Shown: positions 52,310 through 61,610 of the stretch, piece after piece
How positions within the stretch are numbered: the stretch's first letter is position 1
Layout of the letters: each line of letters starts with the position of its first letter
From: Gemmatimonadetes bacterium 2013_60CM_65_52
GTDB taxonomy: Bacteria > Gemmatimonadota > Gemmatimonadetes > Gemmatimonadales > Gemmatimonadaceae
Direction: 5' to 3'
DNA length: 64,000 bases
Assembly (NCBI GenBank): GCA_002215645.1
Contig: NGFI01000003.1
Coordinates: 54,507 to 118,506, forward strand
Position numbers and translations under genes: made by a program
Notes under the pieces: model-generated
What the model was told of the DNA's origin: nothing
Seen by the model: only the letters and a program-made list of their open reading frames with translations
The model's database searches: none

Positions 52310-53385
52310 CTCCGACACGATGGTTGCTCACCGCGCTCTCCTTCGCGGCGACGATCGGAGTTTCCATCTACATGATCGCGGGTTGGTGGCAGCAGGGCAT
52401 GACCCTGGCACTCCCGCCGCGTGCGCATCTGTTCGCGCTGCTGGCCGTGGCTGTGGAGGTGTTGGCGCGCGCGCTCAAACTTCGCTGGAGTGCCCGCGCC
52501 GCGGGCTTGCGGCTTGCCCTCCCGACGGCGATTCGCACCAGCCTCGCCGGCGACTTTGCCGCCGCCATCACGCCGGCGCGCACCGGCGCGGAGCCGGCCC
52601 GATTCTTCGTGCTGTCGGAGTCGGGGCTGCCTTCGTCCAGCGTTCTGGTCATCATCTACGCCGAACTGTTCGGCGAAGTGTTGTCTCTCGCCGCCGTGGT
52701 GATTGCGGTGGCCATCGTGTTTCGGCATGCGGGCGCCGTCATCGTCACGCTCGCGACCATCGTCGGCCTGTACGCGGCAATCGTCATCGGCATCGGCGCC
52801 ATGGCGATCTTTCTTTCGCGACGGAACGCCGGCGGGCCGCCGCCGCGGTGGGCACTGCGACTTCGTCTGCACGCCGGCCGCTGGCGAACCATCCAGCGTG
52901 CGCTGCGCAAGCTGCGAACGACCATCGATTCGGTCGAGCACGTGAACAAGACGCCCGCCGTTGCCGCGTTCCTCGCGTCCTTCGTGCACGTCGGGATCCG
53001 ACTACTCGTGTTGCCGGCGCTCGTGCTCACCAGCGTGCCCAGCGCGCCGCTCGCGCCGCTTGCACTCTGGCCGCTGGGATTCTTGTATGGCGCCGCCGTC
53101 GTACCGGCGCCCGGTGGCGGCGGCGCGGTGGAAGTCGCGTTCCGCGCTGCGCTCGGCGGCGCGATTCCGGCACGGATCTTCGGCGCGGCGCTCATCTGGT
53201 GGCGCTTCTACACCTTCTACATCTACATCATCGTCGGCGCGGTGGTAGCCGGGAACACCGTGTTACGGGCGGTGCGCAAGACCGAAGATTACGAAGTCGA
53301 GGTGGAACGGAGTGTCGCGCACGGTGACGTCATCGACGTCACCGAATACCCTCGGCCATCCACACGTCGCCGCCTTCCGGCCTGA
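52306..53385 (+). CDS. Lysylphosphatidylglycerol synthase TM/UPF0104 (flippase-like) membrane protein
   Basis: 359 aa from ATG 52306 (ATGA overlap). About seven or eight TM segments with conserved landmarks of the LPG_synthase_TM family: IRTSLAGDFAAAITPARTGAEPARFF near the N-terminal third and VVPAPGGGGAVEVAFRAAL near the C-terminal third. Family members include AglD-like proteins and proposed lipid-linked sugar flippases. The last 47 bp overlap the convergent kinase gene. It closes the rightward polysaccharide operon. Confidence 0.82.
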   Translation: MTPTRWLLTALSFAATIGVSIYMIAGWWQQGMTLALPPRAHLFALLAVAVEVLARALKLRWSARAAGLRLALPTAIRTSLAGDFAAAITPARTGAEPARFFVLSESGLPSSSVLVIIYAELFGEVLSLAAVVIAVAIVFRHAGAVIVTLATIVGLYAAIVIGIGAMAIFLSRRNAGGPPPRWALRLRLHAGRWRTIQRALRKLRTTIDSVEHVNKTPAVAAFLASFVHVGIRLLVLPALVLTSVPSAPLAPLALWPLGFLYGAAVVPAPGGGGAVEVAFRAALGGAIPARIFGAALIWWRFYTFYIYIIVGAVVAGNTVLRAVRKTEDYEVEVERSVAHGDVIDVTEYPRPSTRRRLPA

Positions 53386-55991
53386 AGCGGTCGAACAGGA
53401 GCCATTTGCCGTCAGGCGACCATACCGGATAGTCGATGCGGACTTCCGGATCGGGAAACTCGAACAGCTTCCGCGGCGCGGCGCCGAAGGAATAGAGCCA
53501 CAGCACCTTGTGTCCCTTGACGTCGATGTACTTCGAGCCGTCGGGAGAGAACGAGATGTGTGAGCCTCCCTCCGGTGAGACCGCCTGCGGTTCGCCGCCG
53601 GCCGCCGTGATGCGCATGACGGCGTTCCGCGCCGGGCTACGGAAGTAGATGTTCCCGTCCTTCAACCAGCGGATGAAATGCCCCGAAACGCCGATGTCCG
53701 TGAGCTGATGCAGGCGCGCACCGTCCGCGTCCATGAGCCAGAGCTCCAGTCGTCCGGACGCGTCCGACTCGAACACGATCTGCTTGCCGTCGGGTGAGAA
53801 GAACGGATTGATGTCGAGGGAGCGGCTGTGCGTGAGCCGCGTGAGGGCGCCGGTGGGAAGATCCACAGTCCAGATATCCGTCTTGCCCGCTCTTGAGGAG
53901 AAGAAGGCGAGCTTCGCGCCGTCCGGGCGACCAACTCGGTTGAAAGTCGCCGCCCGCACCGCGCGTGATCTGACGGGTCGTGTGGTCCTCGAGTGAATGG
54001 ATCCACAGGTTCATGTCACCGGCACGATCGGAATTGAAGGCGATGTGTTTCCCGTCGGGCGACCATGCGCCGCGGCTGTCCTCGCGAGTCGTGGCGATGA
54101 CCTGCTCCGGTTGGCCTGCGGCAGCTCCTTCGGGCGTGAGCGGCAGGCGCCAGAGGTCGGCGTTCTGTCGAAGGGTCGAATACGCGAGCCGCTTCCCATC
54201 CGGCGATACCGCAATCTGCACATCCTGTCCGGCGCCGCTCGTCAACTGGCGCGGCGGTCCCCCGACTTTATTCTCACCATCGATTTCCACACGCCACAGG
54301 TTCATCCCGCCGCCGCGATCGGATGAGAAATAGATCGCGCGCCCATCGCCCGCCCAGACCGGGTTGATCTTCCGATAATTGTCGTTGGTCACCGCCACCG
54401 ATTGACGGCGGCGTACGTCCACCAGCGCGATGTCGAATTTCGTCCGCTCCACGCGCTGGTACACGATCCGCGTCCCCTCCGGCGACCATCGGGGCAACAC
54501 GTGGGTCACGGCCTCGGAGGAATCGGACGTCACCTGCTGCGGGTTGAAGCCGCGCTCGTCCACCGTCCAGATGCGGCGAGGGCCGGCCCACGACGCGTCG
54601 ACGGCAACGGTTCGGCCGTTCGGCGAGAACGACGGATAGTAGGCGCTCTGCGCGAAGCGGCTCTCGCGTCGGGTTTGAAGGTCGATGGACCAGACGTCCG
54701 CGTAATCCGACTCGTAGTTGCCAAAGACGTCGCCGGGCTCGAGGCGGCGATGTGTCTCACGCGCGCGCACGAACAGGATTCGGCGGCCATCCGGTGACCA
54801 CGCCGGTTGCAGATCATCCTGGTCGCCCGTCGTGAGGCGCTCCTGGTCGCTCGAGCCGATCTGCTTGATGAAGAGCTTGCGAATGCCGCCGACGTCGCCC
54901 GCAAAGACGATGGACTTGCCGTCCGGCGACCATGCGGGAAATTGCTCGACGCCCTCCGCCGACGTGAGCTGGGTGAACTGGATCGGGCCGGCCGACGGTG
55001 GTGGAAACAACGTGCGGCGCAACATGGGGACGCCCGACGCCGCAAGTGCCGCGACAAACGCCGCGGCGGCCGCAATGACGAAGGTTCGCGACGGGCGACG
55101 CGTCGCCGGGACGTGCTCCGACGCGATCTCCTCGAGCTCGACGCGCGCATCACCCATGTGGTGCAGCCGCTCGTGCGGGTCCTTCCGCAGGCAGCGCGCC
55201 ACCAGCCGTTGCAAGCCCGCCGGCGTGTCGCCGGGCAACGCCGACCACTCCGGATCGCGTCTCCGCACAGCGTCCGCGATCTCGATGATGGAGTGCCCGG
55301 GAAACGCAACTCGCCCGGTGAGCAGCTCGAACAGGAGGCAGCCAAACGCCCAGACGTCGGTGCGGCGGTCCACAGTCTCGCCGAACACCTGCTCCGGGCT
55401 CATGTACTGCGGCGTCCCCACCATGGTTCCGGTGCGCGTGAGCGACAGATCCGCCGACAATGCATCGATTCCGCCCTGCGGTGCGGAGTACTTCGCGATT
55501 CCGAAATCGAGCAGCTTCACGCGGCTGTCCGGCGTAATCTTGACGTTCGACGGTTTGAGATCGCGATGGATGATCTCGGCGTCGTGCGCGGCCTCCAGCG
55601 CCGCCGCGACCTGGATGGCGATGCGGAGAGCGCGCGCGACGGGCACGGCTCCATGTCTCAGCACCTGCTCGAGCGTCTCTCCGGGCACGAGCTCCAGCAC
55701 GAGAAAGCGTTCCGTTCCGCTTTCCTCGATGCCGTAGATGGCGGCGATGTTCGGGTGGTTGAGCGCGGCGAGCAACCGCGCTTCACGCTCGAATCGCGCG
55801 AGCGCATCGTCGTCGTGCGCGAGCGAATCCGGCAAAGCCTTCAAGGCGACGTCGCGTCCGAGCCGATGGTCCGTCGCGCGATAGACATTGCCCATCGCCC
55901 CAGCGCCGAGCGGTTCGACGATCTCGTAGGATCCGATGCGGCTGCCAGGTGTCGTCTGCACGAGCTTCTCCACGGCGCGCGTGCGCGGCAC
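53339..55991 (-). CDS. Ser/Thr protein kinase with TM helix and TolB-type propeller (frameshifted)
   Basis: The kinase domain (about 20-285) has VALKALP (Lys), IIHRDLKPSN (catalytic loop), LLDFGIAKY (DFG) and GTPQYMSPEQ. A TM helix lies near 305-325, then WD40/TolB-like repeats (SPDGKSIVF, SPDGRRILF, SPDGKHIAF and others). The main frame breaks at about 53923-53928 after FQPSWSP. The repeats continue in the next frame (from PDGAKLAFFSSRAG) to the stop at 53339, so one extra base in the CCCGG run separates them. If the indel is real, the protein ends at 53637 with an unrelated tail. A sequencing error is equally possible. Confidence 0.8.
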
Positions 55992-56081
55992 TCGTTATCC
56001 GGCGCTGCCGGCCATTGCGTCCCTCGCCGCTACGTTATCACGGCGTCCGCGCATTGGCAAACGAGCATGCCGCCTTGTGAA

Positions 56082-56999
56082 TCATGCCGGGTTTCGCGCC
56101 TCCTCCTCGATGACATCGTACGGCACCGGCCCAGCGATGACAGCGCCCAGCGTACGCTCGCGCCAATAGAGATCGAGATAGAGCCACAGGAGAAACGCGC
56201 CCAGCACGAAGGTGAGGACGCCCGGGCCGAGCGACTGTCGGAACGACGCCAGCGTCTGCATCGACTCCGGCTCGTGCCTGAAGTACGACCACGCGAGCGT
56301 CAACGCGAACATGCCGTTGTACACCGCATGCGTGACGATCGACACCCAAAGGCTTCTCGTGCGCAGATACAGGAGCGCCAGCGAGACGCCAATGAGAAAG
56401 TGGCCGACCCATTCCACGTGCGCGATGGCGAACAGGGCCGAGCTCACCACGACGGCGGTGCTCGTGCCCCACTTGTGCGCGAAGCGCTGTAACACGATGC
56501 CGCGAAAGACCATCTCCTCCACCACCGGCGCCACCACCGCCACCGCGAGAAGGACCCAGATGAGCTGCTCCAGCGACGCGATGTGGTAGAGCGGCGAGTC
56601 CTCGAGGATGGTGCGCTGCACCAGCTCCGGCGTGAGATACGAAAGCGGGACGAAGACGATCGTGAGCGAGCCCGCGGTGAGCATTCCCAGCGGAACGACG
56701 ATCGCGAGCAGCGGCAGGTCGGCCCACCGCGGCGCCCGCCCGAAAAACCGTTTCCAGTTTACGCCCGCACTCCGCGCCCGCACCATGAACACGGCCGCCA
56801 TCGTCGCATACGCGAGGATGACGGCCAGACTCGCATTCGCCGGCTGCTTGAGCCACGGCCCGAGGCCGTACGTCGCCATGAGGACGACGATCACCGCCAG
56901 GATGGACTGCACCGCCAGGCCGCGGACGCGCAGCCTGTCGAACGGCGATCGCGGCGTGCCGCGGTCTCGTGGTGGTCCCTCGGGATCGGCGTCGGACAC
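56082..56999 (-). CDS. CPBP-family intramembrane metalloprotease
   Basis: 305 aa from GTG 56999, just 11 bp after the phosphorylase stop; the frame is open further upstream but overlaps that gene. About eight TM segments. The catalytic Abi motifs are intact: APVVEEMVFRGIVLQRF (EExxxR), then FAIAHVEW (the FxxxH motif), then a final THAVYNGM-type His/Asn. Related to eukaryotic CAAX protease Rce1; bacterial substrates are unknown. Confidence 0.85.
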   Translation of the reverse strand: MSDADPEGPPRDRGTPRSPFDRLRVRGLAVQSILAVIVVLMATYGLGPWLKQPANASLAVILAYATMAAVFMVRARSAGVNWKRFFGRAPRWADLPLLAIVVPLGMLTAGSLTIVFVPLSYLTPELVQRTILEDSPLYHIASLEQLIWVLLAVAVVAPVVEEMVFRGIVLQRFAHKWGTSTAVVVSSALFAIAHVEWVGHFLIGVSLALLYLRTRSLWVSIVTHAVYNGMFALTLAWSYFRHEPESMQTLASFRQSLGPGVLTFVLGAFLLWLYLDLYWRERTLGAVIAGPVPYDVIEEEARNPA

Positions 57000-57010
57000 G
57001 GCAGGTCGGC

Positions 57011-58756
57011 CTACAACAGCGCCGTTTCCTCGATGCGCACGTCGCTGGGAAGGTGCTCGGGAAAGTACGCATTGTGCACGTACTGCCTCACCATGCGCTG
57101 TGTGTTGAAGAAGCTCCCGTTCAACGCAATGGCCGAGCGCATCACTTCCGCATAGGCGAAGGGAAGTCCGTAGAAGAGGGGCAGGATGACGCGCTCCAGC
57201 TTGATGTACAGGTCCAGCGCATCGCGGCTCGGGTCGCCCTCGGCCTCCGGGCCGCCAATGGACCAACCGGTCACGCCTTCGACGTGGCCTTCCACCCACC
57301 ATCCATCGAGCACACTGAAGCTCGGGACGCCATTGATCGCGGCCTTCATCCCGCTCGTGCCGGACGCCTCGAGCGGCTTCATCGGGTTGTTCAGCCACAG
57401 GTCGACGCCAGCGACCAATTGCTGCGCCAGCGCCATCTCGTAGTTCTCGAGATACACGACCTCCACCAGCCCCTGCAAGCGCTCGTCGGCTGCGAAGATG
57501 CGCTTGATCAGCTCCTTGCCGCCGCCGTCACGTGGATGCGCCTTGCCGCCGAAGATGATCTGCATCTTGCCGATCTTTCGCGCGATGGTCGCGAGCCGGT
57601 CGACATCCGAGAAAATCAGGTCGGCACGCTTGTATGGCGTGGCTCGGCGCGCGAAGCCGATGGTCATCACCGAGGGATCCAGCTTCGTTCCCGTGCGCCG
57701 GAACACCTCGGCAAGGATCGCGCGCTTGCTCTCCGCGTGCGCGTCACGGATCTCCTCGAGCGGAATGCTCACCGAGTACCGCAGATACAGGTTGTCTCTT
57801 CGCCACTCGGGCACTCGCTTGTCGTACAGTGCCGCGAAGGCGGGGCTGGCCCACGTGACGGCGTGCACGCCGTTGGTGATGGAGTTGATGGGCGACTGCG
57901 GGAACATGCCGCGCGACACCTCACGATGCCGCATCGCCACGCCGTTGACGAAGCGCGTGAGGTGCAGCGAGAGGTGCGTCATGTTCAGCATGCCTTCGTG
58001 AATGCCGCCGCATACTCGCAGCAACGCCACGCGCTCGTCGCCGAGAACGGTCCGCACCATCGTGAGAGGAAACTTGTCGTGTCCGGCGGGCACCGGCGTA
58101 TGCGTGGTGAACACACATCGCTGGCGCACCGCCTCGAGATCCGCGTCGTTCAGCTCGAAGTGCTGGCGCGAGTCCAGCTGCCGCTCGAGGAGCTGCAACG
58201 TCAACAGGGCGGAGTGTCCCTCGTTGAGGTGATAGATCACTCCGTTGTCGTAGCCCAGCGCCTGGAGCACCGACGCGCCACCCATGCCGAGCACGATCTC
58301 CTGGCACAGCCGATAGTGCTCGTCGCCGCCGTACAAGCAGTCCGTGAGCGTGCGGTCCCACTCGCCGTTGCCGTCGACCATCGTATCGAGCAGGAACACG
58401 GGGACGACATGCCCGCGCACGCCGGTCACCTCGTATTTCCACACGGCCACCTGCACCGCGCGGCCCTCGATCGTCACGGTGCCGCGCGCATCCAGGCGCT
58501 CGAGCTCCGCCTCCGGCTTCCAGTGCACGGGCGACTCGCTCTGCTGCCCGTAGGCGTCGAGATGCTGAACGAAGTAGCCCTTGCGGTGCAACAGCGTGAC
58601 CGCGATGAGCGGGACGCCGAGGTCGGCGGCGGACCGGAGCGTATCACCTGCGAGCACTCCGAGGCCGCCACTATACGTGGGGATCGCCTGCTCGAGGCAT
58701 ATCTCCATGGAAAAGTAGGCGACGGTGCTTCGTGCCGGCGTGGCACCAGTGGTCAT
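57011..58756 (-). CDS. glgP: Alpha-glucan (glycogen) phosphorylase
   Basis: 581 aa from ATG 58756, giving MTTGATPARSTVAYFSMEI; the frame opens earlier but the added 56 residues look non-coding. Alpha-glucan phosphorylase marks: YSGGLGVLAGD, ALGYDNGVIYHLNEGHSA, CVFTTHTPVPAGHDKFP, FARRATPYKRADLIF and the PLP-binding lysine in EASGTSGMKAAINGV. It releases glucose-1-phosphate from glycogen or maltodextrin. Shorter than the animal/E. coli type, as is usual for this family branch (TIGR02094-like). Confidence 0.9.
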   Translation of the reverse strand: MTTGATPARSTVAYFSMEICLEQAIPTYSGGLGVLAGDTLRSAADLGVPLIAVTLLHRKGYFVQHLDAYGQQSESPVHWKPEAELERLDARGTVTIEGRAVQVAVWKYEVTGVRGHVVPVFLLDTMVDGNGEWDRTLTDCLYGGDEHYRLCQEIVLGMGGASVLQALGYDNGVIYHLNEGHSALLTLQLLERQLDSRQHFELNDADLEAVRQRCVFTTHTPVPAGHDKFPLTMVRTVLGDERVALLRVCGGIHEGMLNMTHLSLHLTRFVNGVAMRHREVSRGMFPQSPINSITNGVHAVTWASPAFAALYDKRVPEWRRDNLYLRYSVSIPLEEIRDAHAESKRAILAEVFRRTGTKLDPSVMTIGFARRATPYKRADLIFSDVDRLATIARKIGKMQIIFGGKAHPRDGGGKELIKRIFAADERLQGLVEVVYLENYEMALAQQLVAGVDLWLNNPMKPLEASGTSGMKAAINGVPSFSVLDGWWVEGHVEGVTGWSIGGPEAEGDPSRDALDLYIKLERVILPLFYGLPFAYAEVMRSAIALNGSFFNTQRMVRQYVHNAYFPEHLPSDVRIEETALL

Positions 58757-58920
58757 GAATTCCTCGAACTGTATCGCTTCCGGGACGCAGCGCCCGCCCC
58801 CGTGCTTCCGGGAGCGGGCGTCGATCCCCTGGCTGCTGTGAAACGGCGCGGCATCTCCGCCGCGCCAGACGACATGGCCCTCTCGGCCAACCCTGAATTC
58901 TATCCCGGGGACGCCCGGGT

Positions 58921-61557
58921 TCAACCGACCGAAACGCCGCCTTCCGCCGCTTCGACCAGCACCTCCACGGGGATGGCCTCAAAGACGTCGGCCGCGCTCA
59001 CCTCGCCGCCGTGCGCAGTGACGCACCCGCCGTGAAGCACCCGATGGAAGGACGCGAAGCTCTCACCGCCGACGATGACCCTCGTGTCCCCCCATCGTGA
59101 GCCGACCTGCGGCCACTCGAGCGGCGCCGTGTATCGGGCGACGAGCACGATGGCGCGTCCACGGGAGCTCGAACGCTCGAAGGCGACGATCTTCTCTGCG
59201 TGCCCCCCGACGGCAGGACGTCTTTCGTACCTGCCGCCGACGATGTCAGGACGCGCGCGGCGCAGCGAGAGCAACTCGCGCAGGATGATCAGCTTGAGCT
59301 CATCGACCTGCCCATCGTCCCGCAATTTTGCCAGGTGTTGCGCGCGGCTCCCAGTGATACCGGTCACCCGCGCCATCGCCGCATCGCGCGCCACCCAATC
59401 CACTGGACGACGATTGTCCGGATCGACGAGCGCGGCGTACCAGAGCTCGTCGCCCTGATAGATGTCCGGCACGCCGGGCGCCATGAGATGCAGCGCACGT
59501 CGCGACAGCGTGTTCCACAGGGCCTGCGGCGAGAGACGTCCTACGAACCGATCCACTTCGGCAAGATGGGCAGCGTCGTTCTTCGGATCGAGGAGTGCCG
59601 CGATGAACTCCGCGATGGTGCGCTCGTATTCTGAATCCGGATCGGTCCAGCTCGTGCTCACCTTTGCTTCACGCTCCGACTTCTGAAGGTATTCCGCGAG
59701 GCGATCGCGCAGCGGCGAGACCCATTCGTCTCCACCCGTGCGCGATGCCGCCAGGGGCCAAATGGCAATCAACGCCTGGTGCACGAAGTCATAGGTCGCC
59801 CGAGAGGGCACGAGCCGCCCACGCACCACATGGCGCAGCGAGCGATGCCGGCGCTCCCAGCGGCGCAACGCCCGAGCCCATGCGTCAGGATACTCGCTCA
59901 GCGCATCGATGCGGGCGCGCGCATCGGCGCTCCGCTTGGTGTCATGCGTGTTCGTCGCATTCAGCGACAGGGGAAACCGTTCCGCCCGTTCGCAAAGACG
60001 CCGGTCGAAGCGATCATCCGCACCGTGCACCGGAAGGCCCGGATCACCGCCGACCTCGCAGCGCGACGCGAGCGGCGCATACGCGTAAAGGGCTGTGTCC
60101 TCTACCCCTTTCGCTGCCGCTGGTCCGGTGAGCTGCTGCCAGCGCAGCACGAACACCATGCGCGCCCGCGCACCGAGCGGCTCGGCATCGCGCCAGTCGC
60201 CCAGGAGTGCCTCGCGGAGAGCCTGAACGGCGAGGCTGCTCGTCCGACCACCGCTCTCGACATCCGCGAGTGCACGCTCGAGCACCGCGCGATCAGCCGG
60301 TGATGCTTCTCCGAGCTCCGCGTCGATGTATGTGCGATACACCGGCAGGACGGCGATAAGCTCCACGATGGCGCCCGCATAGGCCGAGATGGGAAGCTCC
60401 GGCCAGCCGACGCGCGTGGCGAGCGCGTCGAGCATCGGCGCTACGCGGCGGACGTCGGCATTGAGTGCTCCACGCAGTACGGCGCGCTTCGCGTTCACGG
60501 CGACGTCGTGGAAGCTGCGCTCGAGGCGCGGAGCCCGATATCGCCGCTCGATGGCGGCAGCTCCTTCCGGCTCGATGAAGAGATCCTCCAGCGAGACGAG
60601 AAATTCGTAGCCTGTCGTTCCATCCACGGGCCAGTCGGCGGGAACTGCCTCTTGCCCCGCAAGAATCTTCTCCACAACAATGGGAAAGCGCGGTGTGCGT
60701 TGCACACGCGCCTCCACTGCCTGCCGCAGGCGCTCCAGATACCGCCTCGGCTCGAGCAACCCGTCGATGTGGTCGACGCGCAGGCCGTCCACGAGCCCGT
60801 CCGCGACGAAACCAAGTACCGTGCGATGCGTGGCCTCGAACACGTCCTCGCGTTCCACGCGCAGGGAAATCAGCTCGTTCACGTCGAAGAACCGACGATA
60901 GTTCAGATCGCGGCTGGCGGTGCGCCAGTGTGCGAGCTCATAGTGCTGGCGCGCCAGCAATCGCTTCAGGCGGCCCTGCCCTTCCTTGCCCTGCGTCCAT
61001 GCCTCCACATCCTCGACGTCGGCAGGGGCCGTGGATGGATCGATGGGAAGGCTGTGATCGAAGTAGCGGATGCGTAGTCCGTGCGGCGACCGCTCAAGTC
61101 GAATTTCCCCGCGCGGCAGCACGCGTCTCAACGGATCGGCAAGAATGGGAACCAGAATTTTTCCGACCAGGCGCTTCGTCGGCGCGTGCCACGCAACGTC
61201 GAACCACTCGGCGTACCTCGACGCGCGGCCGTATGCGAGCACGTCGTCCCAGTATGGATTGTCCGGACCCGTGCCCATGTGATTGGGCACGATGTCGAGC
61301 ACGATGCCCATGCCGGCAGCATGTATGTCGTCCGCAAGGGCGACGAACGCCTCCTTGCCGCCGAGCGCGGCACTGACATGTGTGTAATCGGCGACGTCAT
61401 AGCCATGGGTGCTTCCCACTCGGGCGGCAAGGATCGGCGAGAGATAGAGATGCGAGATGCCAAGCGCGCGCAGATAGGGAATGCGTGTTCGCGCGTCGTG
61501 CAGCGTGAAATCCGCGCTGAGCTGAAGACGGTATGTGGCGACGAGCGGTCGGTCCAT
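58921..61557 (-). CDS. treY: Malto-oligosyltrehalose synthase
   Basis: 878 aa, full length for the family. GH13_26 features: VATYRLQLSADFTLHDARTRI start, YDVADYTHVSAALGG, LDIVPNHMG, the nucleophile region DGLRVDHIDGLLEP, the acid region VEKILAGQEAVP, and the distal FVDR-like LSLNATNTHDTKRSAD. It converts the reducing-end glucose of maltodextrin to a trehalose linkage; TreZ, which frees the trehalose, is not in the window. It lies between malQ and glgP in a leftward operon. Confidence 0.93.
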   Translation of the reverse strand: MDRPLVATYRLQLSADFTLHDARTRIPYLRALGISHLYLSPILAARVGSTHGYDVADYTHVSAALGGKEAFVALADDIHAAGMGIVLDIVPNHMGTGPDNPYWDDVLAYGRASRYAEWFDVAWHAPTKRLVGKILVPILADPLRRVLPRGEIRLERSPHGLRIRYFDHSLPIDPSTAPADVEDVEAWTQGKEGQGRLKRLLARQHYELAHWRTASRDLNYRRFFDVNELISLRVEREDVFEATHRTVLGFVADGLVDGLRVDHIDGLLEPRRYLERLRQAVEARVQRTPRFPIVVEKILAGQEAVPADWPVDGTTGYEFLVSLEDLFIEPEGAAAIERRYRAPRLERSFHDVAVNAKRAVLRGALNADVRRVAPMLDALATRVGWPELPISAYAGAIVELIAVLPVYRTYIDAELGEASPADRAVLERALADVESGGRTSSLAVQALREALLGDWRDAEPLGARARMVFVLRWQQLTGPAAAKGVEDTALYAYAPLASRCEVGGDPGLPVHGADDRFDRRLCERAERFPLSLNATNTHDTKRSADARARIDALSEYPDAWARALRRWERRHRSLRHVVRGRLVPSRATYDFVHQALIAIWPLAASRTGGDEWVSPLRDRLAEYLQKSEREAKVSTSWTDPDSEYERTIAEFIAALLDPKNDAAHLAEVDRFVGRLSPQALWNTLSRRALHLMAPGVPDIYQGDELWYAALVDPDNRRPVDWVARDAAMARVTGITGSRAQHLAKLRDDGQVDELKLIILRELLSLRRARPDIVGGRYERRPAVGGHAEKIVAFERSSSRGRAIVLVARYTAPLEWPQVGSRWGDTRVIVGGESFASFHRVLHGGCVTAHGGEVSAADVFEAIPVEVLVEAAEGGVSVG

Positions 61558-61610
61558 GATCCGCTCCCTGTCGCAAGTCCGGCGCCCGCGGTCGGCGGTG
61601 TCGCGGCCGG

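Noticed and set aside
54807..56492. 561-codon rightward ORF opposite the kinase
   Set aside because: Antisense shadow of the kinase and CPBP genes; Arg/His-rich with no domain.
56969..59035. 688-codon rightward ORF opposite glgP
   Set aside because: Antisense shadow; the leftward frame has the phosphorylase PLP site and other family motifs.
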